The position numbers and the translations under genes are program-made. From an uncultured bacterium (GTDB taxonomy: Bacteria; Bacillota; Clostridia; Oscillospirales; Butyricicoccaceae), in contig CAJMOV010000012.1 in the NCBI GenBank assembly GCA_905215125.1, positions 1 to 17,557 on the forward strand: a DNA stretch of 17,557 bases, in the 5' to 3' direction. How positions within the stretch are numbered: the stretch's first letter is position 1; every line of letters starts with the position of its first letter. The notes under the pieces were generated by a model, which did no database searches, was not told the DNA's origin, and saw nothing but the letters and a program-made list of their open reading frames with translations. Below are positions 1-10,036 of the stretch, one piece after another.

Positions 1-809
1 GATATCAGTATCTCCGCCCGCTGGAAGAAGCGGCCCAGCACCGTCAGGATGCCCGCCGTATAGCTCGGGTAAGAATAATATTTTGCGGCCGGGTACCCCA
101 GAAGCATGATGTTTTTCATCATAATGCTCCCCAGGAACACCCCGGAAAACACGACGGCAAGCAGAACGCTTTTGCGCGCCCTGCCCGTGTGCGCCAGCGG
201 CGTTAAGACCATAACGGCGAAAAACCCTTCAAAAAAAGGGATGAGAAAGGTGGTGACAATACTTTTGGCCAGCGCCTGCCACCCGTCTTCGCCGATGGGC
301 AGCACCGCCCCCCAGTCAAACTGGGGGATGGAGACGAGAAAGGACAGCGTCAGCATACCGAAGATGACAAAAAAGGCGATTGCCGCCAGACGCCCCAGCA
401 CCTCGCCCCCGCCGCGCAGCATCAGGTAAAGGGTCGCCGCCATCAGCGCGGACATGAGCAGGCGGGGGCTCTGCGGCAGCGCCGTCGCCGTCGTAAAGTC
501 TGTGAATATCCGTACACCCGAAGCGGCCGTCACCACGGCCAACGCGCCAAAGCACAAAAGCACCGCTTTCCCCAAAAGCCGGCCAAAGGCCGCTTCAAAG
601 CAGGCGATGGGCTCCTGCCCCCCGACGCGGGCCAGTCGCAGGTAGAGCAGGTAAAGCGGCACAGCCAGCACACCGGCCGCCGGCAGAAGCAGCCAGATGT
701 CGCGCGGCGTCCCGCCGCCTCCCATCGTGCCGACCCCGCCGCAGAAAAACAGGGTGAACAGGGCCAGCAGCTGCCAGCCCGACAGCTTTCCATTGTTCAG
801 GTTTTTCAT
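1..809 (-). CDS. gerB: Spore germination protein GerB (GerAB family), C-terminus beyond window
   Basis: Integral-membrane subunit of a GerA-type germinant receptor, in the amino acid permease-like (APC) GerAB family; it is thought to bind the germinant in the spore inner membrane. The frame is open from the ATG at 809 to the window edge: 269 codons of a family usually about 360 long, so the last quarter is missing. It begins MKNLNNGKLSGWQLLAL and contains successive hydrophobic helices, including LLLPAAGVLAVPLYLLYLRL (about residues 40-59) and a stretch around residues 78-98, separated by short basic or glycine-rich loops, with the family's usual N-terminal S-x-W-Q-L pattern. The Shine-Dalgarno TAAGGAGAGG lies 6-7 bases before the ATG. 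The gene starts 15 bp after gerC, so it is cotranscribed as the last of three genes. The family call is sure; the germinant cannot be told. Confidence 0.9.
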   Translation of the reverse strand, partial: MKNLNNGKLSGWQLLALFTLFFCGGVGTMGGGGTPRDIWLLLPAAGVLAVPLYLLYLRLARVGGQEPIACFEAAFGRLLGKAVLLCFGALAVVTAASGVRIFTDFTTATALPQSPRLLMSALMAATLYLMLRGGGEVLGRLAAIAFFVIFGMLTLSFLVSIPQFDWGAVLPIGEDGWQALAKSIVTTFLIPFFEGFFAVMVLTPLAHTGRARKSVLLAVVFSGVFLGSIMMKNIMLLGYPAAKYYSYPSYTAGILTVLGRFFQRAEILI

Positions 810-824
810 GCCATCCTCTCCTTA

Positions 825-1910
825 TCAGCGAAAGGTCCGGCCGCTGCCGACAAGCTCTGTCCCGACCTCAGCCGTAATGTCGCACTGTGGGAAAAGGCTC
901 TCCCAATCCTCCCCCAGCTGCCGCCACAGCCCCAGCTCGTGCCGGTGCATCTCCTGCCCGACGCCCAGGCTGTCCAGCTCCAAATCCTGCTGCAAATACA
1001 AAATCAGCTCGTCCAGGCGCTGCTGCACGGCGTCGCGCGCTACCTTTTCATACCTTTGCCGTTCTCGCTCTTCCGCCAGGTTGACGTCCCTGCCGCTCTG
1101 ATCCAGCGTCAGCTTCAGCTCGACGCTGTACCTCGCCCTGACTTCCTTCCCTTCCCCTTCAAATCGCAGCTCGGTTTCGCAGCCCTCGATGCTGAAAGCC
1201 GTCGCCTCCTCCCCTTCGCCAACGGTCAGCGTCCCGGTTTCCATCTCGCCGCGCAGCATCAGCAGCGCCTGTGTCAAATCCTCATCCAGTCGCCCTTCCA
1301 TTTTTTCGCCACGGAACAGGGCTGTGCCGGCGACAATAGGGGTCTCCCCCTCCATGGCCATGATGGGCAGGATCCCCTCCACGCCTTCGTCGCTTCGGTC
1401 GGCCAAAAAGCGATACAGCGGCATATTGGGCGCCCTGCCCGTGTCGCCGCTTAGCTCGACGGCCTGCGCCAGGGCGAAGGCCGCCGTGCTCTCCCCCTGC
1501 GTCTCCAGCAGACTTGCCGCCTCCCCTTCGGCGACGACCAGATAAAGGGTCATATGCGCTTCGCTGTCTCGCTGCAAATAGTCGATGATATCGCCCGCCC
1601 CCTGCCTGGCCGTCTGCTCCCCCAGCAATACAAGCTGGGTATGCCCCAGATAGGCCTGCCGGCCCGACTGCCCGCCGGCTGAACGCAGCGCCCCCGTCAG
1701 CGACGGCCCCTCGGTAGACACCCGGCGCGCCTTCGGGTTGTCCTCCGACCCCGATGTGACGTCTGCGATTTCCAGCAGGGCGCTGTACCCGTCGCTCCTG
1801 CGGTCGACCGCCATCCCGGAAACAATGTCCAGCGTGTCGATCTCCCGGTAATCGCACCCGCCGCACAGCGCAAGCGTCAGGGCGCACAAAAGGCAAACGC
1901 CTTTCTTCAT
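825..1910 (-). CDS. gerC: Spore germination lipoprotein GerC (Ger(x)C family)
   Basis: Lipoprotein subunit of the germinant receptor, anchored in the spore inner membrane facing the outer side and required for receptor assembly. The 361-residue length is usual for the family. The N-terminus is a lipoprotein signal: two lysines, a hydrophobic core, then LCGGC with Cys19 as the likely lipidated residue (the -3 position is Cys rather than the usual Ala/Ser/Thr, a slightly imperfect lipobox). It is followed by YREIDTLDIVSGMAVD, the Ger(x)C signature usually seen as WDxREIxxLxIVxGIxxD. The C-terminal GerAC domain contains a long charged helix (about residues 275-315). The start ATG overlaps the gerA stop by 4 bases (ATGA, 1907-1910), implying translational coupling; GGGGAGGATGG supplies the Shine-Dalgarno inside the end of gerA. 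Confidence 0.93.
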   Translation of the reverse strand: MKKGVCLLCALTLALCGGCDYREIDTLDIVSGMAVDRRSDGYSALLEIADVTSGSEDNPKARRVSTEGPSLTGALRSAGGQSGRQAYLGHTQLVLLGEQTARQGAGDIIDYLQRDSEAHMTLYLVVAEGEAASLLETQGESTAAFALAQAVELSGDTGRAPNMPLYRFLADRSDEGVEGILPIMAMEGETPIVAGTALFRGEKMEGRLDEDLTQALLMLRGEMETGTLTVGEGEEATAFSIEGCETELRFEGEGKEVRARYSVELKLTLDQSGRDVNLAEERERQRYEKVARDAVQQRLDELILYLQQDLELDSLGVGQEMHRHELGLWRQLGEDWESLFPQCDITAEVGTELVGSGRTFR

Positions 1911-3349
1911 TTTCCATCCTCCCCTGCAATAAAACGCCCCTTCTTTTTCATGCGGGAGAAGGGCACGCGGATGACGCTGTCTTCATGGCTGCCCAGCTGG
2001 CACAGCGGGCCGGAATCGAGCACCGGAACCCCGAACGACCGCAGCGACGCCAGATGAATCCCCAGGCAGGCCATGCCGGCCAAATACCCGTACAGCCCCG
2101 CGCAGGCCGACAGGATAAGCAGCCCCATACGCACGATGATGACAGCCGACTTGAGCTTGGGGATCATCAGACCCGTAATACCGGAAAACGCGATGATAAT
2201 GACCATGGGCGCCGACGCAAATCGCGCCTCGACTGCGGCCGAGCCCACCACCAGGCCGCCGACGATGGACAGCGTCTGCCCGATGGCCGACGGCGTGCGC
2301 GTCCCCGCCTCGCGCAGCAGGTCAAAGGCCAAAAGCAGCGCCAGCGCCTCCAGGATAGAAGGGAACGGCACCCCCTGCCGCGCCGACGCGATGGACAGCA
2401 GCAGCGGCGTCGGCAGCATTTCGGTGTGGAAGGTCATCAGCGCGATATAGACCGGCACGACGGAAATGGCCAGGAAAAAGCCCACCATGCGCAGAACGCG
2501 CGAAATGGCGGCGAACTGGAACCCGACGTAATAGTCCTCGCTCGACTGAAAGCTCTCAATTAAAATGCCCGGCATGGTGATGACAACCGGCGTGCCGTCG
2601 ACGACCAGGGCGACGCGCCCCTCCATCAGCTTGGCTGCGACGACGTCGGGCCGCTCTGTCGTCCCGATGGTCTTGAAGGGGCTTAACCGCGCGTCGCGGA
2701 TCATCTCGGCAATATAGTTGGAATCCAGGATGCCATCCATCTCCACTCCGCGCAGGCGCCGGCGCACCTCCTTGAGCACCCCCTTGTCGCAGATGCCGTC
2801 GATATAGCACAGCGCGCACACCGTTTTGCTGACGCTGCCCAGCGTCATGTATTCCATCTTGAGCTGGCTGACCCTGATTTTACGCCGTATCAGCGAAAGG
2901 TTCATCAAAATGCCTTCGGTAAACCCTTCCCGCGGCCCCTTGAGCACCGTCTCCCCGTCCGGCTCGGAAATGGATCGCATGGCAAAGCCCTTTGTATTCA
3001 GCACCAGGGCCTTTTTGCAGCCCTTGCACATCAGGATGGTGTCTCCATACACCATAGAATAAACCAGGTCGTCCCAGTCGTCGCTCTGACGCGCTTCGTT
3101 GGACTGCACAACGCTGCGCTCCAGATAGTCCATGACGTCGCCGGTCGGCGGCCCGTCCATCAGCGTCAGCGGCTTGACGACGCTCTCGTTGACGCTGGAC
3201 GAGCGCACCATGCCGTCGCAAAAAAAGAGACATATTTCCCCCTCAGGCCAGTTTTTGGGGCTGACCTTGCGCGTTACCATGGTTTTATCCCGTTCAAACA
3301 GCCGCTGCATTTCGGCAACATCGGCCTGAAAATCGCCTGAAATCGGCAT
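1907..3349 (-). CDS. gerA: Spore germination protein GerA (GerAA/SpoVAF-like family)
   Basis: Large membrane subunit of the germinant receptor. From the ATG at 3349 it is 480 residues, typical of the family: a soluble N-terminal domain (about 1-280), a helical membrane domain (about 282-425) and a short basic cytoplasmic tail. Conserved stretches are visible: PREGFTEGI (about 139-147), TTERPDVVAAKLMEGRVAL, MTFHTEMLPTPLLLSIASAR, FDLLREAGTRTPSAIGQTLS and VGSAAVEA. An open frame extends upstream to 3502, but the start at 3349 is preferred because relatives begin with a similar x-I/L-S-G-D-L/F segment (here MPISGDF) and AAAGGGG lies 8 bases before it, whereas the extra 51 residues are basic and do not look like the family. 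First gene of gerA-gerC-gerB; B. subtilis gerA operons run A-B-C. Expression in the forespore is expected from the family; a candidate -10 for a forespore sigma factor is listed separately. Confidence 0.93.
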   Translation of the reverse strand: MPISGDFQADVAEMQRLFERDKTMVTRKVSPKNWPEGEICLFFCDGMVRSSSVNESVVKPLTLMDGPPTGDVMDYLERSVVQSNEARQSDDWDDLVYSMVYGDTILMCKGCKKALVLNTKGFAMRSISEPDGETVLKGPREGFTEGILMNLSLIRRKIRVSQLKMEYMTLGSVSKTVCALCYIDGICDKGVLKEVRRRLRGVEMDGILDSNYIAEMIRDARLSPFKTIGTTERPDVVAAKLMEGRVALVVDGTPVVITMPGILIESFQSSEDYYVGFQFAAISRVLRMVGFFLAISVVPVYIALMTFHTEMLPTPLLLSIASARQGVPFPSILEALALLLAFDLLREAGTRTPSAIGQTLSIVGGLVVGSAAVEARFASAPMVIIIAFSGITGLMIPKLKSAVIIVRMGLLILSACAGLYGYLAGMACLGIHLASLRSFGVPVLDSGPLCQLGSHEDSVIRVPFSRMKKKGRFIAGEDGK

Positions 3350-3381
3350 TTTCGCATCCCCTTTTGCTTGTGTTTCTCCTT

Positions 3382-3388
3382 TATTATG
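3382..3388 (-). promoter_or_regulatory. Candidate forespore (sigma-F/sigma-G) -10 element for gerABC
   Basis: On the minus strand the heptamer is CATAATA, which matches the sigma-F/sigma-G -10 pattern CATWMTA known from Bacillus germination genes. It would place the transcript start just before the gerA leader. No convincing -35 (GHATR) lies 17-18 bases upstream, so the call is weak. Confidence 0.3.
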
Positions 3389-3612
3389 CCTGTTCCTGCG
3401 CAAAAAACACCATCGGCTGCCGGAAAAGCGCGGCCCGCTCTTTTCCCAATATTCACCCCCGTATATTCTAAATGTTTTCTTAATGCATCTTTTCCGCTTC
3501 AACCACCGCCTATAAAGCTAAAAAATAAGGTTATATACCGGAAAGCTCAAAAATGATTTTGTGAAATTCCCCAAAATTGCCGCAAACTTTCTCGATATTT
3601 TTTTCACAATAC

Positions 3613-3630
3613 CTGTAAAGCATTTTACAG
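3613..3630. promoter_or_regulatory. Palindromic operator candidate upstream of ykvI
   Basis: Perfect inverted repeat with 7-bp arms CTGTAAA and TTTACAG separated by GCAT. It covers the place where the -35 of the ykvI promoter should lie (about 3628-3633). The arms match the half-sites TGTAAA/TTTACA of CcpA cre-like sites, but the spacer is 4 bases instead of the 2 in classical cre; variable-spacer CcpA sites are known in clostridia. Regulator identity is inference. Confidence 0.45.
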
Positions 3631-3647
3631 ACTCTTAACGCCCGGCA

Positions 3648-3656
3648 TGCTATACT
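3648..3656 (+). promoter_or_regulatory. Extended -10 promoter of ykvI
   Basis: TGC-TATACT is an extended -10 (TGn plus a 5/6 match to TATAAT). No good TTGACA-like hexamer lies 16-18 bases upstream, consistent with an extended -10 promoter. The start of transcription would be near 3663, leaving a leader of about 45 bases before the ATG. Confidence 0.55.
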
Positions 3657-3707
3657 GAAGATAGAATCAATGGCGCGGCTCGCGCGCGCCTGCAAGGAGA
3701 TGGGTTT

Positions 3708-4829
3708 ATGTCCGCCAAAACAAAAGCCGTCGACGCTCTTAAGCTGGGCGGCGCCTATATCGCCTTCTGTATCGGCTCCGGCTATGCCACCGGACAGGAG
3801 ATCATGCAGTTTTTCACCTCCTTCGGCTGGCAGAGCTTTCTCGCCTGCGGCGTCAGCCTTGTTTTATTCGTCTGGATCGGTATGTCCCTGATGGCTGAGG
3901 GCCGTTCGCTGCAGTCGGACGACGGCGGCAAAATTTTCAGCTATTACTGCGGCCGCGGTCTCGGCACGGCGCTGGACTGGTTCTCGGTCGTCTTCAGCTT
4001 CGGCGTTTTTACCATCATGCTGGCCGGCGCCGGCGCCACCCTGAACGAATACTGGGGCCTGCCTTCTTTCGCCGGCAGCGTCATCATGGGCGGTTTGGCT
4101 CTGATCACCGTCTTCATGGGGCTTGACAGGCTGGTCAGCGTCATCGGCGTCATCGGTCCCGTCATCATCGTCTTCTCCATCGCTATCGGCGGTATCTCGG
4201 CCGCTTCCCACCTTGAAGGCCTGGCCGGCGTCAATTCCGTCATGCAGACGGTCAGCATCGAGCGTCCTGCAGCCAACTGGGCCTTTTCCGGCGCGCTGTA
4301 CACCGGTTATAACGCCATCATCCTTCTCCCCTTCCTGGCCCAGCTTTCCAAAACAGCCAAGACCCGCAATACGGGCGTGGCCGGCGGCTTTATCGGCGGC
4401 CTGCTGCTGGTGCTGGCCATCATTGTCATGAATCTCGGCCTGCTGGCCAATCTCGGCAGCGTGCAGGACAAATCCATCCCCGTGCTGACGCTGGCATCGG
4501 GTATCCATCCGGCCTTGGCCGCCGTCTTTGTCTTCATTCTCATGGGCGGTATTTACTCGACGGCAATTCCCCTGATGTGGATCGTCTGCCGCCGTCTCGC
4601 CCCGGAAAAGACCCGCAAATATAAGGTGGTCTGCATTGCCTGCGTCGTCCTCGCCATTATACTGTCCCACATGCCCTTTACCGAGCTGGTCGGCATCGTT
4701 TATCCCTATACCGGATATATGGGCGTCGTCGTCATGGCCTGTATGCTGGGCAAACAGGTGATTTCCCGCCTGAGGGCTGCGGCCGGCCGCAAAGAACAGT
4801 CCCCCGCTTCCCCGCAGAACGCCCGCTGA
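3708..4829 (+). CDS. YkvI-family membrane transporter
   Basis: Polytopic inner-membrane protein of 373 residues resembling the uncharacterised YkvI family (APC-like secondary transporters); the substrate is unknown. The N-terminal segment GGAYIAFCIGSGYATGQEIM (about residues 13-32) is a glycine-broken first helix of the kind that forms the substrate and cation site in LeuT-fold transporters. About ten further hydrophobic helices follow, for example around 43-62, 92-110, 115-133, 140-160, 195-215, 228-250 and 270-290. The tail is basic and short. It has AAGGAG nine bases before the ATG, its own promoter, and a terminator after it, so it appears monocistronic. It is divergent from the germination operon; nothing ties it to germination beyond proximity. 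Confidence 0.75.
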   Translation: MSAKTKAVDALKLGGAYIAFCIGSGYATGQEIMQFFTSFGWQSFLACGVSLVLFVWIGMSLMAEGRSLQSDDGGKIFSYYCGRGLGTALDWFSVVFSFGVFTIMLAGAGATLNEYWGLPSFAGSVIMGGLALITVFMGLDRLVSVIGVIGPVIIVFSIAIGGISAASHLEGLAGVNSVMQTVSIERPAANWAFSGALYTGYNAIILLPFLAQLSKTAKTRNTGVAGGFIGGLLLVLAIIVMNLGLLANLGSVQDKSIPVLTLASGIHPALAAVFVFILMGGIYSTAIPLMWIVCRRLAPEKTRKYKVVCIACVVLAIILSHMPFTELVGIVYPYTGYMGVVVMACMLGKQVISRLRAAAGRKEQSPASPQNAR

Positions 4830-4840
4830 ATTGTCCGCAG

Positions 4841-4861
4841 CGCCCGCCGGGACGGCGGGCG
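4841..4861 (+). terminator. Short hairpin after ykvI
   Basis: Stem CGCCCGCC / GGCGGGCG with loop GGGAC, followed only by TTTCC. It lies 11 bases after the ykvI stop and may be a weak first terminator ahead of the strong one at 4889-4922. Confidence 0.5.
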
Positions 4862-4888
4862 TTTCCAGCCTATCCTGCAAATATCAGA

Positions 4889-4922
4889 AAAAAGACCCTG
4901 TCCGGGAGGACAGGGTCTTTTT
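4889..4922. terminator. Bidirectional intrinsic terminator between convergent genes
   Basis: Perfect 15-bp stem (arms 4889-4903 and 4908-4922, GACCCTGTCC core) with loop GGGA. A run of A's on the left and T's on the right gives a U-tract on either strand. It sits between ykvI and the minus-strand small membrane gene, and ends 2 bases before the latter's stop codon. Confidence 0.92.
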
Positions 4923-4924
4923 CC

Positions 4925-5113
4925 TTATCTGCTCCGCTTAAAGGGCGCCGCGAGCAAAGCAATCGCCGCAATGAAATATAGCCCATATAAGCAATAAGTC
5001 ACCGTGCTGGGCCACGGAAAGCCCAGCTCTGGATGGCGCAGCGCAAATCCCAGTAAGCCGGCCGCTGCGGCCAGCATCAGCGCGCCCAATACCCTCGCTC
5101 GCCTTTTGGTCAT
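4925..5113 (-). CDS. Small two-helix membrane protein, function unknown
   Basis: A 62-residue protein that I do not recognise. It has a basic N-terminus (MTKRRAR), a hydrophobic helix at about residues 8-24 (ending in AAAAGLLGFAL), a short polar loop with P-E-L-G-F-P-W-P, a second helix at about 38-57 (YCLYGLYFIAAIALLAA) and a basic end. The positive ends suggest that both termini are in the cytoplasm. It is supported as a real gene by a good Shine-Dalgarno GGAGG six bases before the ATG, a position 27 bp after the stop of the EndoQ-helicase gene on the same strand, and a strong terminator at its end. It is probably cotranscribed with the helicase fusion, but no functional link can be shown from sequence. 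Confidence 0.65.
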   Translation of the reverse strand: MTKRRARVLGALMLAAAAGLLGFALRHPELGFPWPSTVTYCLYGLYFIAAIALLAAPFKRSR

Positions 5114-5140
5114 GAAAAGCCTCCGTTCACAAAGCCTGTG

Positions 5141-8245
<3,105 letters not shown>

Positions 8246-8414
8246 GGCGCACCTCTTTCTCTCTGCCGGGCCAGCCATACGGCCCTTCCTGTTTTTCTCT
8301 TTCACGCCGCGCTTGGCGGCCTTGCCTCTTTCCCTTTACACGCGGGCCGTTCCCCGGCCTGCCTTCCCTTCCGGCAGGGGCCGTTCAAGCGGGCCTGCCC
8401 CGTGCGGACTGCTT

Positions 8415-8438
8415 CGGCGCCGGGCTTTCGCCCCGCGC
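8415..8438 (-). repeat. GNRA-capped hairpin in the EndoQ-helicase upstream region
   Basis: On the minus strand, arms GGCGCGGGGC and GCCCGGCGCC flank GAAA: a 10-bp stem with one mismatch, closed by a GNRA tetraloop, as is common in structured RNAs. On the plus strand the loop would be TTTC, so the minus-strand RNA is the more stable fold. Confidence 0.55.
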
Positions 8439-8471
8439 CCTTGACGCCGCGCCCGCGCGGGCCGCCGTCCT

Positions 8472-8498
8472 GCCGCCGCAGAATATCCCTGCGGCGGC
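8472..8498. repeat. Perfect 10-bp inverted repeat, 7-base loop
   Basis: Arms GCCGCCGCAG (8472-8481) and CTGCGGCGGC (8489-8498) flank AATATCC. No T-tract follows on either strand, so it is not an intrinsic terminator. It is next to the GNRA hairpin and may be part of the same folded RNA. Confidence 0.6.
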
Positions 8499-8634
8499 CG
8501 CCTGCTTCGGCAAGCCCTAGCCTTTCCGCCAGCCCCCTTCCGCACAGCTGCTTCCGCCTTGCCGGCCTTCCAGCGCCCCTGCCCTTTCTCTATTTCCGGC
8601 TTTACACCCTCCAGCATCTGGGCTGGAATAGCGG

Positions 8635-8648
8635 ATGTATATATACAT
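8635..8648. promoter_or_regulatory. 14-bp perfect palindrome, operator candidate
   Basis: ATGTATATATACAT is a perfect palindrome. A TATACT hexamer on the minus strand (8653-8658) lies just before it in the direction of the EndoQ-helicase gene, so the palindrome would cover the first transcribed bases if that is a -10. A convincing -35 is lacking. A related TATAC-n7-GTATA pair lies at about 8777-8793. The regulator is unknown. Confidence 0.35.
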
Positions 8649-8801
8649 TCGAAGTATATCTCTCCCCGAAGAAGCCGTGGAACGGCCGCTCACATGGGAG
8701 GATCGGCCGGGGTTCGCAGGGGATCGGAATGACTTTCCGGGCAGTTTTTCACGATCCAGGCAAATAATATGCAGAATATACGGTATTTGTATAGCAAAAC
8801 A

Positions 8802-8823
8802 GCGGGCCCCTGAAAGGGCCCGC
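8802..8823 (-). terminator. Intrinsic terminator of ackA
   Basis: 8-bp stem GCGGGCCC / GGGCCCGC with a 6-base loop, about 20 bases after the ackA stop on the minus strand. The T-tract that follows (TGTTTTGCT) is imperfect. Confidence 0.75.
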
Positions 8824-8842
8824 CTTGGCTTTGGCTGCGCGA

Positions 8843-10036
8843 TTATTTGCCCTGGACAATGGCCATGGTGTCCATGGCGATGACCAGCTCTTCGTTGGTG
8901 GGGATGACCAGGGTTTTGACCTTGGCGCCCGGCGCAGAGACGTCGCGCATCTCGCCGCGGAAGTTGTTCTTTTCCTTATCGATGGCGATGCCCATGAACT
9001 CCAGCCCTTCGACCATGCGCGCGCGCAGATCGGCCGAGTTTTCGCCCACGCCGGCGGTGAAGACGACGGCGTCCACCCCGCCCATGGCGGCGGCGTAAGC
9101 ACCGATATACTTCTTGACGCTGTACACGAACAGCTCGACGGCCAGCTCGGCGCGCTTATTGCCTTCGGCTGCGGCGGCGTCGAGATCGCGGAAGTCGGAG
9201 GAGACGCCGGAGACGCCCAGCACGCCCGATTTCTTGTTGAGGACGCTCAGCACTTCCTTGACAGACAGATTTTCCTTGTCGGCGATGAACTCGACGATAG
9301 CGGGGTCGATGCTACCGCTGCGGGTGCCCATCGGCAGGCCCTCCAGCGGGGTCAGGCCCATGCTGGTGTCAACGCTGACGCCCTTGTCCACCGCGGCGAC
9401 GGACGAACCGTTGCCCAGATGGCAGGTGATGATCTTCAGCTCGCTGAGGGGCTTGCCCAGCATACCGGCCGCCTTTTCGGAGACAAAGCGGTGGGAGGTG
9501 CCATGGAAGCCGTAGCGGCGGACGCCGTACTTCTCGTAATACTCATAGGGGACGGCGTAAATATAGGCGCGCTGGGGCATTTTGGCGTGGAAGGCGGTGT
9601 CGAACACGGCGACCTGGGGCACGCCGGGCATGACCTCCTCACAGGCGGAAACGCCCGTCAGGTTGGCGGGGTTATGCAGCGGAGCCAGGGGGATACATTC
9701 TTCAATGGCCTTTTTGCTTTCAGCCGTCAGCAGGACCGATTCGGAGAACTTCTCGCCGGCCGAGACGACGCGGTGGCCGACGGCGTCGATTTCCTTCATG
9801 CTCTTGATGACGCCGTTTTTCTCGTCGACCAGCATGCCGGTCAGGAAGCGGATGGCATCGGAATGGGTTTTCATCGGGGTGTCGCCTTTGATTTTTTCGC
9901 CGTGGGCCTCGTAGGTGTATTTGCCGTCGATACCGATGCGCTCGCAAAGGCCCTTGGCCAGTACCTTTTCCGTCGTCATTTCGATCAGCTGGTACTTGAG
10001 CGACGAGCTGCCCGCGTTAATAACCAGAACGTTCAT
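8843..10036 (-). CDS. ackA: Acetate kinase
   Basis: Cytosolic enzyme interconverting acetyl phosphate + ADP and acetate + ATP, the energy-yielding last step of acetate fermentation. The 397-residue length is normal. N-terminal MNVLVINAGSSSLKYQL is the first acetate/butyrate kinase signature (N7). Other expected residues are present: R89 in GHR, D146 in FDTAFH, H178 in RRYGFHGTSH (the second signature), CHLGNGSS (205-212), R239 in GTRSGSID, GVGEN with E332, and NEE (381-383). The segment after R89 reads VVSAGE where many homologues have VVHGGE. The minus-strand Shine-Dalgarno is AAGGAG, nine bases before the ATG. It stands alone here, without an adjacent phosphotransacetylase gene, and diverges from tmcAL. 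Its promoter and terminator are listed separately. Confidence 0.97.
   Translation of the reverse strand: MNVLVINAGSSSLKYQLIEMTTEKVLAKGLCERIGIDGKYTYEAHGEKIKGDTPMKTHSDAIRFLTGMLVDEKNGVIKSMKEIDAVGHRVVSAGEKFSESVLLTAESKKAIEECIPLAPLHNPANLTGVSACEEVMPGVPQVAVFDTAFHAKMPQRAYIYAVPYEYYEKYGVRRYGFHGTSHRFVSEKAAGMLGKPLSELKIITCHLGNGSSVAAVDKGVSVDTSMGLTPLEGLPMGTRSGSIDPAIVEFIADKENLSVKEVLSVLNKKSGVLGVSGVSSDFRDLDAAAAEGNKRAELAVELFVYSVKKYIGAYAAAMGGVDAVVFTAGVGENSADLRARMVEGLEFMGIAIDKEKNNFRGEMRDVSAPGAKVKTLVIPTNEELVIAMDTMAIVQGK

Larger units (their letters stand above)
3350..3707. other. Divergent intergenic region between gerA and ykvI
   Basis: This 358-bp stretch holds the leaders of two divergent genes. It is clearly more A/T-rich than its surroundings in its middle (about 3470-3640). 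On the minus side it contains a possible forespore -10 (3382-3388) and the gerA ribosome binding site. On the plus side it contains an 18-bp palindrome (3613-3630), an extended -10 promoter (3648-3656) and the ykvI Shine-Dalgarno AAGGAG (3694-3699). Small ORFs here have no convincing start signals and look accidental. Confidence 0.7.
8246..8842. other. 597-bp gene-poor region upstream of the EndoQ-helicase operon
   Basis: No convincing gene. The part next to ackA (about 8640-8800) is A/T-rich and holds the ackA terminator, a 14-bp palindrome (8635-8648) and probably the promoter of the minus-strand EndoQ-helicase unit. The remaining 8306-8620 is extremely G/C-rich, purine-biased on the minus strand, and contains several hairpins (8415-8438, 8472-8498, 8611-8626) plus alternating CCTGCC/GGCAGG segments that could pair in mutually exclusive ways. 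A 93-residue minus ORF (8336-8617) is rich in Arg, Gly, Lys and Ala, lacks a Shine-Dalgarno and is probably not translated. It could be a structured leader or non-coding RNA, or remnants of an eroded gene. Confidence 0.55.

Noticed and set aside
3350..3502. Upstream extension of gerA (51 extra residues)
   Set aside because: Basic, unlike the family N-terminus; the start at 3349 has a Shine-Dalgarno and the conserved SGD segment.
3864..4880. 338-residue minus-strand ORF opposite ykvI
   Set aside because: Shadow rich in Asp, Gly and His, reading through the ykvI terminator; no start signals.
8336..8617. 93-residue Arg/Gly/Lys-rich minus ORF
   Set aside because: No Shine-Dalgarno, low complexity and many hairpins in the DNA; more likely non-coding, although a small basic protein cannot be excluded.
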